Shown: positions 14,654 to 23,680, counted from the stretch's first letter. The stretch is 34,457 nt of DNA from Bacteroidaceae bacterium (GCA_017650045.1 JAGCFP010000028.1:1-34457), one strand, 5' to 3'. Notes: generated by a model not told the origin, from the sequence alone. Program-made: numbers and translations.

Positions 14654-15649
14654 TTAATACTGCTCCAGCATCCATAAGGCCAATAGGAATATCAGGATAG
14701 CAAAAAATAGGAAAATCAGGGCCTTGTAGATGCTTTTCTTCTTCACTGGTAATGGTGGGGTGGCTGCCTTGGCTTTCTCTGCCTCTTCGGCCTTCTGACG
14801 GGCTCTCTCTGCGGCTCTGGCCTCTTCCAGGGCGATGGCTTGCTGGATGATGAGGAGGGCGTTGCAGGGGGCTGTGGGCTCCTCGTTGATCAGGGTGTCG
14901 TCTGCCTGGTCTTTGGTCACTTCCTTTACATGGATGATCCATGCGGAATGGTTGTCGGTGTTGGTGGAGGTGATGGCCATGAGTTGCTCACGCTTCTCTG
15001 CGTCTGAGCGCTTATAGGTGAGCAGGGAAACGAGTTCGTCATTGTCCATCTGCTCCAGCATACCGTCTGAGCAGAGGAAGAAGTAGTCGCCTGCCTGCAC
15101 ATCGGTGATGTGGATGATGTCTGGCTGGGAGCGTTTGTCTGCCCCTGGGGTCATGGCACGGGTGACGATGTTCTGCTGCGGATGGGTGGCCATCTCTTTC
15201 AGCGTGATCTTGCCTGCCTGAAGGAGGTCGAACACGACGGAGTGGTCGCGCGACTGGTAGAGCACGCCTGCCTCGGGACGGATATGGTAGATGCGACTGT
15301 CGCCTATGTGGGCAGCGGTGACGCCATTGGTTCCTATGTATAATAAGGTGAGGGTGGTGCACATCTGCTTAGGGGTGTCTTCTTTATAGTGGTCGAGGAC
15401 CTCGTAGGCGTATGCCAGGGCTTCCTTCAGCTGCTGGTCAGTGAATGGGGTCTCTGGGTCGATGTTTGCCTGGAACCATTGCTCTAACGCCTGACTGACG
15501 GTCTGGCTGGCCACTTCGCCCTTGTCGTGCCCACCTATACCATCGCATAAGACAAACAGGCGATGGTCCCACTGGGTGAGGGCGTCTTCCTGCGTGAAGC
15601 GTCGCCCTATCTGGTGGATGGCTAACGGCGGATAGATCTGAATCTTCAT
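14654..15649 (-). CDS. Membrane-anchored PP2C-type Ser/Thr phosphatase
   Basis: PP2C phosphatases remove phosphate from Ser/Thr with two metal ions. The 331-aa protein has the metal-binding motifs RRFTQEDA (16-23), CDGIGGHDKGE (35-45), GDSRIY (about 116) and LCSDGM (about 190). A Glu/Ala/Arg-rich, probably coiled-coil stretch follows (about 270-300). One membrane segment near 308-329 (ALIFLFFAILIFLLALWML) closes the protein, so the catalytic part faces the cytoplasm. No partner kinase or FHA protein is in the window. A -7 box TACATTTG lies at 15698-15705 on the minus strand. Start ATG at 15649. Confidence 0.9.
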   Translation of the reverse strand: MKIQIYPPLAIHQIGRRFTQEDALTQWDHRLFVLCDGIGGHDKGEVASQTVSQALEQWFQANIDPETPFTDQQLKEALAYAYEVLDHYKEDTPKQMCTTLTLLYIGTNGVTAAHIGDSRIYHIRPEAGVLYQSRDHSVVFDLLQAGKITLKEMATHPQQNIVTRAMTPGADKRSQPDIIHITDVQAGDYFFLCSDGMLEQMDNDELVSLLTYKRSDAEKREQLMAITSTNTDNHSAWIIHVKEVTKDQADDTLINEEPTAPCNALLIIQQAIALEEARAAERARQKAEEAEKAKAATPPLPVKKKSIYKALIFLFFAILIFLLALWMLEQY

Positions 15650-15697
15650 AACTGATGGTTTTAATGACTACATGTGGTGTGTATGGTTATCTGGATA

Positions 15698-15705
15698 CAA
15701 ATGTA
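15698..15705 (-). promoter_or_regulatory. -7 box of the PP2C gene (TACATTTG)
   Basis: Read on the minus strand, TACATTTG fits TANNTTTG and lies about 50 nt before the PP2C start. The upstream element is not clear. Confidence 0.45.
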
Positions 15706-15756
15706 TGATTTTTTACGAAATGTAATGCGAAAATAGTGAGAAAAAGTCCATAAGTG

Positions 15757-15787
15757 TTTGATATTTCAAGAATCTTTCTCACCTTTG
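15757..15787 (+). promoter_or_regulatory. Promoter of the GH3 gene
   Basis: TTTG (15757-15760), a 19-nt spacer and CACCTTTG (15780-15787) match the Bacteroidetes promoter with one mismatch in the -7 box. It places the start of translation at 15829 and excludes the in-frame ATG at 15754. Confidence 0.6.
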
Positions 15788-15828
15788 TGATGGTGAAACT
15801 TAAATCTAACACTAATTATATTATCACA

Positions 15829-18030
15829 ATGAAGAAGACTGTCTTATTGCTGGCTGCATTGCTGTGTGTGGGTGTGGCCAAATCTCAGCAGACGAATCCG
15901 CTTCTGCAGCATGAGGCTGAGATTACGGAAATCATTAAGAGTATGACTTTGGAGGAGAAGGTGAATATGCTTCATGGAAAGAACATGTTCTCTTCTGCTG
16001 GTATCGAGCGACTGGGTATCGCTGACATGGAGTATGCCGATGGACCATTCGGTATTCGTGAGGAGATGGAACCGCACTCTTGGACGCCTCTGGGGTGGGA
16101 GAACGACCGTGCTACGTTCTTCCCTACAGGCTCTGCACTGGCGGCTACATGGAGCCCTGAGATAGCTTATGAGTATGGCAAGGGTATGGCCATAGAGGCG
16201 AAGTTGCGTGGTAAGGACATGATTCTGGGACCTGCCATGAACATTCAGCGACTGCCTACGGGTGGACGTACGTATGAGTATCTGAGCGAGGATCCTATCC
16301 TGAGTGGCGAACTGGCTGTGGGCTATACGCTGGGCTCGCAGGATATGAATGAGGCAGTGTGCCTGAAGCACTTCGCTGTGAACAGTCAGGAGAATATGCG
16401 TGGCTTTATCAATGCGCAGATCTCTGAGCGTGCCTTGCGCGAGATTTACCTCACACCGTTTGAGATGGCTGTGAAGAAGGGTAATGCGATGGGTGTGATG
16501 GCTGCTTACAACAAGGTATGGGGTGAGTGGTGCTCTGAGAACTTCAACTTGCAGAACACGATCCTGCGCAACGAGTGGGGCTTCAAGGGGCTTATCATCA
16601 GCGACTGGGGTGGTACGCATTCTACCGTGGGCGCTGCTGTGGGTGGCCTGGATGTGGAGATGCCCGGACAGACTTACATGGGACAGGCGTTGGCTGATTC
16701 TGTAAGGTCGGGCGCTGTGCCTATGGAGGTGGTGGACTCTCATGTGCGTAATATCTTGCGCGTGCGCTTTGCCATCACACCTGTACCTAAGGAGGTGGCG
16801 AATACGAAGGTAACTTCGCAGCCTGAGACGCAGGCCATTGCCTACAAGGTGGCTTCTAAGAGCATCGTGCTGCTGAAGAACGATGGACTGCTGCCTCTGA
16901 AGAACGTGAAGACGGTGGCTGTGATAGGCGACAATGCGACCCGTACGATGGGTCTGGGTGGCGTAGGTGCTGGCGTGAAGACGCTCTATGAGGTGACGCC
17001 TCTGGAGGGCTTGCAGAACGCGCTGAAGGGCAAGGCCCGCATTCGCTATGCGCGTGGCTATGAACCTGCTCCACAGGCTCGCTGGGGACAGCAACTGCCT
17101 GCCAATGCTATGGAGGAGTATGCGAAGCGTATGGATAAGCTGAAGAAGGAGGCACTGAAGGCTGCTAAGGGGGCTGACGTGGTGCTCTTCATCGGTGGAG
17201 ACAACCGTGAGGTGGAGACGGAGGGTTCCGACCGTACTACGATTCAGTTGCCTTTCCAACAGGATGAGTTGCTGAAGGCGATTGCTGAGGTGAATCCGAA
17301 TGTGGTGGCTATCATGGTGGCTGGTGCGCCTGTGGATCTGCGCGTGGTGAATCAGGTAGCCAAGGGATTGGTTTACAGTTGGTTCAACGGTACCGAGGGT
17401 GGTAATGCCCTGGCAGATGTGCTGACGGGTAAGATCGCACCTTCTGGCAAGCTGCCTTTCACCCTGCCTGAGAAGTTGGAGGATTCTCCTGCTTACGCAC
17501 TGGGTGTGTATCCACAGACGGAACAGGGTGGTGGCGACGTGTTCGTGAATCTGGTGAACAACCGCGACCGTCAGGCTGCGCGTCGGGCTGATGCGGAGTA
17601 TTCTGAGGGTATCTTCGTGGGCTATCGCTGGTACACCACTAAGAACGTGAAGCCTATGTATCCATTCGGCTACGGTCTGTCTTACGTGCCTTTCCAGTAT
17701 GCGAATCTGAATGCCAGCGTGCAGGATGACAGCATCGAGGTGACGTTCGACCTCTCCAACCGTGGTGGACAGGAGGCTGATGAGGTGGCTCAGGTGTATA
17801 TCGCTCGCCCTGATTCTAAGGTGGAGCGCCCGAAGTATGAGCTGAAGGGCTTCAAGCGTGTGGCTGTGCAGGCTGGTCAGACGACCAAGGTGACCATCAG
17901 CATTCCGAAGGAGCAGCTGCGTCACTGGAACGAGTTCCAGCATGCGTGGAACGTGGAGAAGGGTAAGGCTGTGATCTACGTGGGTGGCTCTTCTGTGGAT
18001 CTGCCTCTGCAGACTACCGTAGAAATCTAA
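15829..18030 (+). CDS. Secreted or periplasmic GH3 beta-glucosidase
   Basis: A retaining glycoside hydrolase of family 3, likely cleaving beta-linked glucose or xylose from oligosaccharides. The 733-aa product starts with a signal peptide (MKKTVLLLAALLCVGVAKSQ). The TIM-barrel domain (about 25-330) contains the catalytic nucleophile Asp259 in ISDWGG and the substrate-binding segments DGPFGIREE and CLKHFAVNSQE. The second alpha/beta sandwich domain (about 350-560) has EGSDRTTIQLP. The C-terminal fibronectin-type domain (about 620-730) begins near YPFGYGLSYVPF. A promoter lies directly upstream and a strong terminator follows. It stands alone, with no SusCD pair nearby, so the substrate cannot be inferred from context. 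The in-frame ATG 75 nt upstream is rejected because it lies in the promoter. Confidence 0.95.
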   Translation: MKKTVLLLAALLCVGVAKSQQTNPLLQHEAEITEIIKSMTLEEKVNMLHGKNMFSSAGIERLGIADMEYADGPFGIREEMEPHSWTPLGWENDRATFFPTGSALAATWSPEIAYEYGKGMAIEAKLRGKDMILGPAMNIQRLPTGGRTYEYLSEDPILSGELAVGYTLGSQDMNEAVCLKHFAVNSQENMRGFINAQISERALREIYLTPFEMAVKKGNAMGVMAAYNKVWGEWCSENFNLQNTILRNEWGFKGLIISDWGGTHSTVGAAVGGLDVEMPGQTYMGQALADSVRSGAVPMEVVDSHVRNILRVRFAITPVPKEVANTKVTSQPETQAIAYKVASKSIVLLKNDGLLPLKNVKTVAVIGDNATRTMGLGGVGAGVKTLYEVTPLEGLQNALKGKARIRYARGYEPAPQARWGQQLPANAMEEYAKRMDKLKKEALKAAKGADVVLFIGGDNREVETEGSDRTTIQLPFQQDELLKAIAEVNPNVVAIMVAGAPVDLRVVNQVAKGLVYSWFNGTEGGNALADVLTGKIAPSGKLPFTLPEKLEDSPAYALGVYPQTEQGGGDVFVNLVNNRDRQAARRADAEYSEGIFVGYRWYTTKNVKPMYPFGYGLSYVPFQYANLNASVQDDSIEVTFDLSNRGGQEADEVAQVYIARPDSKVERPKYELKGFKRVAVQAGQTTKVTISIPKEQLRHWNEFQHAWNVEKGKAVIYVGGSSVDLPLQTTVEI

Positions 18031-18048
18031 GGTAGAAGGATAACCAAC

Positions 18049-18082
18049 AAAAAAGGTGTGTCACTTCGACACACCTTTTTTT
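18049..18082. terminator. Strong bidirectional terminator
   Basis: An A-run and GGTGTGTC (left arm to 18062) pair with GACACACC and a T-run (from 18068) around loop ACTTC. It lies between the converging GH3 and DUF1460 genes. Confidence 0.92.
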
Positions 18083-18101
18083 ATGGGTTCCAACGAGGGA
18101 T

Positions 18102-18890
18102 TTATTTCTTCATGCGGATGACGCGTACGCCTGTCCAGGACTTGTTGCGACGAAGCATCTCCTTCAGGGATACCTTGGATACCTCCACCTTCATGTCGGT
18201 GGTAGAGGCGTGGAGCAGGGTGAGGGTGCCATCTACGTTCATGGCGATACCCATGTGGGCGATGTCCAAGCCTGGGGTACTGGTGGTGATGGCGATGATG
18301 TCGCCACTGCGGATCCAGAAGAAACCTTCGTCAGTGAGGTAGTCCTTTGGGATGTAGTGTACTTCCGTACCATCAAGGGCGGCTTCTATCTGCTTCATCT
18401 TGTTCAGATTATCTGCAGAGAGCTGCAGCTTAGGATAGTCGCTTACATGATTGGTCATGTAGCTGATGTTCATCTTGGCTGTGTAGGGGCTCTGCACGGC
18501 TGTCACGTCTTCCAGAAAGCCTTGTTTGACGCCATTGGCAATCCACTCTGTCATGTAGTGCAGACGAGAGGTGTAGCCATCGATCACGCCATTGCGATAG
18601 CGGATCTTGGTGAGCCAACGGGTGAAGTCCTGCTCGTTCAGCTGCAGGGTCTGGGAGTTTTCTGCCAACGACATGGCGAGCACGTTCTCTACCAATGTGA
18701 CGCAATCCACTTCATCGGTATTGAGTACCAACTGCTCCTCATTGCTCATGTCGAGGGTCTTCACGCCATAAGGGGTGTTGATGAACGACACAGCATTCAG
18801 CAGCATCTCGTTACGCGCCTGCGTCTGAGCGGAAGCAGTAGCACTTAAGAAGAGGGCGGAAATTGCAAAGAAAGTTGTTATTTTATTCAT
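18102..18890 (-). CDS. DUF1460 N-acetylmuramoyl-L-alanine amidase-like protein
   Basis: A 262-aa exported protein of the NlpC/P60-like DUF1460 family, which acts on peptidoglycan or its fragments in Bacteroidetes. The signal peptide is MNKITTFFAISALFLSATASA. The presumed catalytic Cys63 is in DEVDCVTLVENV, and the His lies in LDIAHMGIAM near residue 215. Length and motif order fit the family. Its start lies about 20 nt from the end of an intergenic repeat (18911-19093) that separates it from the OPT gene on the same strand. No promoter of the usual type is visible within that repeat, so readthrough from the OPT unit is possible. Confidence 0.87.
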   Translation of the reverse strand: MNKITTFFAISALFLSATASAQTQARNEMLLNAVSFINTPYGVKTLDMSNEEQLVLNTDEVDCVTLVENVLAMSLAENSQTLQLNEQDFTRWLTKIRYRNGVIDGYTSRLHYMTEWIANGVKQGFLEDVTAVQSPYTAKMNISYMTNHVSDYPKLQLSADNLNKMKQIEAALDGTEVHYIPKDYLTDEGFFWIRSGDIIAITTSTPGLDIAHMGIAMNVDGTLTLLHASTTDMKVEVSKVSLKEMLRRNKSWTGVRVIRMKK

Positions 18891-18910
18891 AAGCTGTTAT
18901 TGTTTTTTTT

Positions 18911-19093
18911 ATTGAACATTGAACATTGAGCATTGAGCATTACGTTCCGTGAAGTTCGGCGACGTCTCAGCATAGCCCAAGCAAGCTTGGCTCTGCGTTC
19001 GACTTGCACGAACATTACGGCTTCGCCGTTGCCATCCGGATGGATTCATTCTGCATAGTTAATGTTCAATGTTCAATGTTCAATTCTCAATTA
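18911..19093. repeat. Two-module intergenic repeat, copy A (GAACATT type)
   Basis: Heptamer arms read TTGAACA/TTGAGCA on the left (18913-18942) and the complementary TCAATGT type on the right (19059-19093). Module 2 (about 18950-19009) has the palindromic centre CAAGCTTG within AGCAAGCTTGGCTCTG. Module 1 (19010-19067, 58 nt) is bounded by GAACATTA and TAATGTTC and contains ACGGCTTCGCCGT and CCATCCGGATGG. Module 1 is the reverse complement of the same module in copy B (51 of 58 identical). The right arm provides the stop codon of the OPT gene. Confidence 0.85.
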
Positions 19094-21078
19094 TTTTTAA
19101 TTTTCATCGCTGTGCGAATAAAGAATATGATCAGCACGATGTAGGCTACGAGGGACAGCACCTCTGAGAGGGTGTTATTGAGCCAAGCATCGTTCACCAA
19201 ATTCACACCACCAAAACGGATGGCTGCGCTGACTACGCCCATAAGGGCACCTCCAGCGATGAAGCCTGAGGCCAGCAGCGTGCCTTTCTCCTGACGGGCT
19301 TTGTTCACTGCTTCATCCTTGCTGCGGGTGGAGACGTACCAACTGATGGCACCGCCGACAACCAACGGAACGTTGAGCTGCAGTGGGATGAACATACCTA
19401 AGGCGAAGGCGAGGGCAGGGATGCCACAGAAGTTGAGGATGATGGCCAAGATGGCTCCGATGCCGTAGAGCAACCAAGGGGCGCCTACACCATTCATCAA
19501 CGGTTCTATCACGGCTGCCATGGCGTTGGCCTGTGGCGCAGAGAGCTGTCCGCTGGTGAAGCCATAGGTTTCATTCAGCACGATCATCACCAAACCTACG
19601 GTAGCGGCTGAAACGATGGTTCCAAGGAACTTCCACGTTTCCTGCTTGGCAGGGGTAGTGCCCAACCAATATCCGATCTTCAGGTCGGTGATGAAGCCGC
19701 CTGCCATAGAGAGGGCCGTACATACCACACCACCCATGACTAAGGCTGCTACCATGCCTTCTGGACCCTTGAGGCCCACGGATACCATTACGACGGAGGC
19801 TAAGATGAGCGTCATGAGCGTCATGCCTGAGACGGGGTTGGTACCTACGATGGCGATGGCATTGGCTGCCACAGTGGTGAAGAGGAAGGCAATCACAGTG
19901 ATGAGCAGGATGCCTACGATGGTGTGCAGGAGGTTGCCATGCATCACGTCGAAGTAGAAGAACAGCAGCACCAGGATCAAGGTAATGATGGAGCCGATGC
20001 CAATGACCTTCATGGAGAGGTCGCGCTGGGTGCGCAGCACCTCACTGGCAGCGTTCTGCTTGCCACCAATCTCCTTCACAGCCAGTCCGACAGCACTCTT
20101 GATGATGCCCCACGACTTGATGATGCCTATGATACCTGCCATGGCGATGCCACCAATACCTATGCTACGGGCATAGTTGGTAAAGATCTCCTCAGGGCTC
20201 ATCAGGCCAATAGGCGTGGTGATGGCGGGGTTCCACTGATTGAGGACCACATCGCCCCAAAGGAGGTTCATGCCTGGCACGATGATAAACCATACGGCCA
20301 AGGAGCCTGCAGTGATGATAGAGGCATAGCGCAGGCCTACGATGTAACCTAAGCCCAGTACGGCTGCGCCTGTGTTGATCTTGAAGACCAACTTGGCCTT
20401 ATCGGCGATCATGGCGCCAAAATCTACCACGCGGGAGGTGAAGTTCTCGTTCCACCATCCGAAGGTGGCCACGATGAAATCATAGAGTCCGCCCACCAAA
20501 CCAGCAAGCAACAGGGGCTTGGCCTGACTGCCGCCTTTCTCGCCACTGACCAGTACCTGTGTGGTAGCGGTCGCTTCAGGGAAAGGATACTTGCCATGCA
20601 TGTCGCTCACGAAATACTTGCGGAAGGGGATGAGGAACAGGATGCCCAGGATACCACCCAACAAGGAGCTGATGAATACCTGCAGGAAGGTCACGGTGAT
20701 CTCTTCTGGATAAGACTCCTGAAGGATGTAGAGGGCAGGGAGGGTGAAGATGGCACCTGCCACAATCACGCCACTGCTGGCGCCTATGGACTGGATGATG
20801 ACATTCTCACCAAGGGCATTCTTACGTTTGGCAGCACTGGAGACTCCTACAGCGATGATGGCAATAGGAATGGCGGCCTCGAACACCTGACCTACCTTAA
20901 GGCCGAGGTATGAGGCTGCTGCTGAAAAGAGGATAGCCATGGCTATACCCCAGAGTACTGACCATAGATTAACTTCCGGATAAGTCTTTTCAGAACTCAT
21001 CAAGGGGTTATAGACCTCACCTGGTTTCAGTTCGCGAAACGCGTTGTCAGGCAAGGAAACGTTCTTCTCTTTATCCAT
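19087..21078 (-). CDS. OPT-family oligopeptide transporter
   Basis: A 663-aa inner-membrane transporter of the OPT family, which takes up peptides or metal chelates with protons. It has about 14-16 hydrophobic segments. Family features are the opening (NLWSVLWGIAMAILFSAAASYLGLKVGQVFEAAIPIAI) and the NVIIQSIGASSG and PFPEATATTQVLVSGEKGG loops. The length fits the bacterial branch. It lies 11 nt after the DUF1573 gene on the same strand, suggesting one unit. Its TGA stop lies in the heptamer arm of the repeat at 18911-19093. Confidence 0.92.
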   Translation of the reverse strand: MDKEKNVSLPDNAFRELKPGEVYNPLMSSEKTYPEVNLWSVLWGIAMAILFSAAASYLGLKVGQVFEAAIPIAIIAVGVSSAAKRKNALGENVIIQSIGASSGVIVAGAIFTLPALYILQESYPEEITVTFLQVFISSLLGGILGILFLIPFRKYFVSDMHGKYPFPEATATTQVLVSGEKGGSQAKPLLLAGLVGGLYDFIVATFGWWNENFTSRVVDFGAMIADKAKLVFKINTGAAVLGLGYIVGLRYASIITAGSLAVWFIIVPGMNLLWGDVVLNQWNPAITTPIGLMSPEEIFTNYARSIGIGGIAMAGIIGIIKSWGIIKSAVGLAVKEIGGKQNAASEVLRTQRDLSMKVIGIGSIITLILVLLFFYFDVMHGNLLHTIVGILLITVIAFLFTTVAANAIAIVGTNPVSGMTLMTLILASVVMVSVGLKGPEGMVAALVMGGVVCTALSMAGGFITDLKIGYWLGTTPAKQETWKFLGTIVSAATVGLVMIVLNETYGFTSGQLSAPQANAMAAVIEPLMNGVGAPWLLYGIGAILAIILNFCGIPALAFALGMFIPLQLNVPLVVGGAISWYVSTRSKDEAVNKARQEKGTLLASGFIAGGALMGVVSAAIRFGGVNLVNDAWLNNTLSEVLSLVAYIVLIIFFIRTAMKIKNN

Positions 21079-21089
21079 GACAGCGGGCT

Positions 21090-21491
21090 TTATTCAGTCT
21101 TGGCCATCATGTCTCCTTCAATGTAGAGACGGGTAATTTCTGGCTCTGCATTGGTGCGCAGTGTCACTGACTTACGGAAATGTCCCAGCAACTTGCCTTC
21201 ACCATTGTAGGTCACCTTGATGGTACCTGTCTTTCCTGGCTGGATGGGCTCCTGGGTGTAATCAGGAACGGTGCAGCCACAAGAGGCCACGGCCTGGTGG
21301 ATCACCAGCGGACCATTACCTGTGTTGGTAAAGGTAAAGGTAGCCGTCTGGATAGGAGTCGACTCTGAGAATGTTCCAAAGTTGTGTGTGGTCTTGTCAA
21401 ATTCAATCTTAGCGCTGTTCTGTGCAGCCGCAAAGCAGATGCTCATTACAAGAGTCATCAGGAGTAAAGCTAATCTTTTCATCATTTTCAC
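21090..21491 (-). CDS. DUF1573 exported protein
   Basis: A 133-aa protein with a signal peptide (MKMMKRLALLLMTLVMSICFAAAQ) and one DUF1573 Ig-like domain. The domain shows KTTHNFGTFSE, FTFTNTGNGPLVI and the conserved ASCGCTVP. The CGC cysteines are characteristic; the function is unproven. It is the first gene of a pair with the OPT transporter (11-nt gap). An alternative ATG lies three codons inside. Confidence 0.88.
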   Translation of the reverse strand: MKMMKRLALLLMTLVMSICFAAAQNSAKIEFDKTTHNFGTFSESTPIQTATFTFTNTGNGPLVIHQAVASCGCTVPDYTQEPIQPGKTGTIKVTYNGEGKLLGHFRKSVTLRTNAEPEITRLYIEGDMMAKTE

Positions 21492-21557
21492 TTATTAGTT
21501 TAATAACGTTGTTTTCTATAATTATAATCCCTAAAATGGCAGAATACTGCATGCATT

Positions 21558-22535
21558 TTAGCGGTTAGAGTAGTATTTCATGAACTGGTGGCGTTCATAG
21601 ATGGTGGGGTTAGGGAGCTTGGAGGCATCGAGCATGCCCTTGAACTGGGCGATGTTGTGGAAGTTCTGCTCTTCCATCCACTTGCTCAGGCCTTCCAACG
21701 ACTCGGTGATGACGCCTGCGCCCTTCTGATAGATGGCGCTGCACATCTCAACGGCAGAGGCACCCATAATGAGGCACTTAGCCACACCTTCCCAGTTGTG
21801 CACACCCGTAGATCCAGCGATGCTCACATGAGGAATCTTACCACTCAGGATGGCGATCCAGCGCAGCGTGTCGTACAGCTCTTCAGGGCGACTGAAGATG
21901 CTGCCTGGGATAAGCTCGATGGTCTTGAGGTTGATATCGGGCTGGAAGTAGCGATTGAACAGCACGAAGCCATCGGCCCCATTGGCTTGCAACTGATAAG
22001 CCAGGGCGGTGACATTACCCACGTTTCTACCCATCTTCACGGTGAAAGGAATCTTGATGGTCTGGCGCACACGCTTGATCACGTCGATGTAGAGGTCGCG
22101 AATCAGCGGACCATTATGCGTAAGGTCGGTAGAGAGGAAGAAGAGGTTGAGCTCCAAGGCATCGGCACCCGCTTTTTCCATCTCAGCTGCAAACTCTGTC
22201 CAGGCATCGGACTTGTAGCAGTTGATGCTGGCAATCACAGGTACGGTGCAGACCTCCTTCGTACGCTTGATAAGGTCGAGGTAGTCTTGCAAATGATTCT
22301 GCTTCATATAGAGGCGCAGGTATTCCTCGGCCTCGGGGTTATAGTCGTTAGGATCTGAAATCTGGTTGGCCTGTATCTCTATCTGCTCTTCGAAGAGTGA
22401 TTTCAGTACAATGGCTCCTGCACCAGCCTCTTCCAGTTCCTTACTCTTGCTGGGATTACGTGTGAGTCCTGAACTTCCCACGATGATGGGGCTTTTCAAC
22501 TGCAGCCCTGCATACTGTGTCTTAAGATCGATCAT
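21558..22535 (-). CDS. Dihydroorotate dehydrogenase-like flavoprotein
   Basis: The 325-aa TIM-barrel protein resembles dihydroorotate dehydrogenase. It starts MIDLKTQYAGLQLKSPIIVGSSGLT and has VPVIASINCYK, GADALELNLFF, IPFTVKMGRNVGN and a C-terminal FMN-phosphate region (HVSIAGSTGVHNWEGVAKCLIMGASAVEMCS). Annotation pipelines call this group 'DHOD-like'; it usually stands apart from pyrimidine genes, as here, and the true substrate is not known to me. A -7 box TATCTTTG lies at 22576-22569 on the minus strand, about 35 nt before the start. Confidence 0.85.
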   Translation of the reverse strand: MIDLKTQYAGLQLKSPIIVGSSGLTRNPSKSKELEEAGAGAIVLKSLFEEQIEIQANQISDPNDYNPEAEEYLRLYMKQNHLQDYLDLIKRTKEVCTVPVIASINCYKSDAWTEFAAEMEKAGADALELNLFFLSTDLTHNGPLIRDLYIDVIKRVRQTIKIPFTVKMGRNVGNVTALAYQLQANGADGFVLFNRYFQPDINLKTIELIPGSIFSRPEELYDTLRWIAILSGKIPHVSIAGSTGVHNWEGVAKCLIMGASAVEMCSAIYQKGAGVITESLEGLSKWMEEQNFHNIAQFKGMLDASKLPNPTIYERHQFMKYYSNR

Positions 22536-22568
22536 ATAGCATTCTAATTATTTAGACATTATTGGGTG

Positions 22569-22576
22569 CAAAGATA
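22569..22576 (-). promoter_or_regulatory. -7 box of the DHOD-like gene (TATCTTTG)
   Basis: A perfect TANNTTTG match on the minus strand in the 114-nt divergent region, about 35 nt upstream of the DHOD-like start. Confidence 0.6.
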
Positions 22577-22621
22577 ATGTAATTTTTTGACACTATTGCA
22601 CCTTATATAAAAAAGTATCCT

Positions 22622-22629
22622 TAATTTTG
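22622..22629 (+). promoter_or_regulatory. -7 box of the ABC ATPase gene (TAATTTTG)
   Basis: TAATTTTG fits TANNTTTG and lies 20 nt before the ATG at 22650. The upstream element is poor. The leader would be very short. Confidence 0.45.
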
Positions 22630-22649
22630 TAGTCAAATTCTGAAGCGCA

Positions 22650-23672
22650 ATGAACAAAGAAACGATACGCATCGATAAATTATCCATAGGTTACGCGGGA
22701 AAGTCGGATGTGAAGGTGGTGGCACAGGACATCTGTGCGAGTATTTTCAGTGGGGAGCTGACTTGCCTGCTGGGTGCCAATGGTGTGGGAAAGAGTACGC
22801 TGCTGCGCACATTGTCGGCCTTTCAGCCTAAGCTGGATGGAAACATCTTCATAGAGGGCAAGGAAATCTCTGCTTTCACGGACAAGCAACTGTCACGTAT
22901 GATCAGTGTGGTGCTGACGGAAAAGCCTGATGTGCGTAACATGACGGTGACGGAACTGGTGGGACTGGGTAGGAGTCCGTACACGGGGTTCTGGGGCACG
23001 TTGCAGAAGGAGGATAAGGAGATAGTCAGCAGGTCTATCGGCTTGGTGGGTATCTCTGCGCTGAAGGATAGAATGATTCAGACGCTGAGTGATGGTGAAC
23101 GACAGAAAGTGATGATAGCCAAAGCGTTAGCTCAAGAAACTCCAGTAATTTATCTGGACGAGCCCACGGCTTTTCTGGACTATCCCAGTAAGGTGGAGAT
23201 GATGCAACTGCTCCACCAACTGAGTCGGAAGACGGATAAGACGATCTTCCTTTCTACGCATGATTTGGAGCTGGCGCTGCAGATAGCCGACAAGATTTGG
23301 CTGATGGATAAGGCGAAGGGGGTGCGTATAGGAACCCCAGAGGACTTGTCGCTGGAAGGGGTGCTGGGGCAGTTCTTTACGCGTAAGGGCATCGTGTTTG
23401 ATGCAGAGGCGGGCCTCTTTAAGGTGCAGAACGACGTGCATCACCAAGTCCGCATCGAGGGCAAGGGCATCCGAAGGGCCATGGTGGCGAAGGCGCTCTA
23501 TCGCATCGGGGTGCTGGGCAGTCGGGATGTGGAGACAGCAGAGGTGATAGAGACCGACAGGAAGGAGGCGCCCGATGGTTTCTTCTTCCATCAGGCAGCG
23601 GGGCAGGTAACGGCATGTCACAGCATTGAAGAGCTGCTACAGATCGTGAAAACGTACTACAGCATAGACTGA
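22650..23672 (+). CDS. ABC transporter ATPase (iron/cobalamin type) with C-terminal extension
   Basis: A 340-aa ATPase of the FecE/BtuD class, which powers import of siderophores, haem or cobalamin. It has Walker A GANGVGKST (42-50), signature LSDGERQ (146-152), Walker B VIYLDEP (166-172) and the switch His in STHD. These occupy about 250 residues. A further 85 residues (KVQNDVHHQVRIEGKG onward) form an extension of unknown role, containing FFFHQAAG and ending KTYYSID. No permease or binding protein is adjacent; only a MATE exporter follows, after 8 nt. The permease must be elsewhere, or the protein serves another purpose. Confidence 0.88.
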   Translation: MNKETIRIDKLSIGYAGKSDVKVVAQDICASIFSGELTCLLGANGVGKSTLLRTLSAFQPKLDGNIFIEGKEISAFTDKQLSRMISVVLTEKPDVRNMTVTELVGLGRSPYTGFWGTLQKEDKEIVSRSIGLVGISALKDRMIQTLSDGERQKVMIAKALAQETPVIYLDEPTAFLDYPSKVEMMQLLHQLSRKTDKTIFLSTHDLELALQIADKIWLMDKAKGVRIGTPEDLSLEGVLGQFFTRKGIVFDAEAGLFKVQNDVHHQVRIEGKGIRRAMVAKALYRIGVLGSRDVETAEVIETDRKEAPDGFFFHQAAGQVTACHSIEELLQIVKTYYSID

Positions 23673-23680
23673 CAGACTTT

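Noticed and set aside
15754-15828. In-frame ATG upstream of the GH3 signal peptide
   Set aside because: It lies within the promoter, and the extra 25 residues would destroy the N-terminal signal peptide.
15844-17943. Very long antisense ORF (699 aa) inside the GH3 gene
   Set aside because: The sense strand encodes a full GH3 enzyme with catalytic motifs; the antisense product is His/Arg/Leu-rich low-quality protein caused by codon bias.
18911-19093. Tandem heptamers as a CRISPR array
   Set aside because: Units are seven bases without spacers, arms are inverted to each other, and no cas genes are present.
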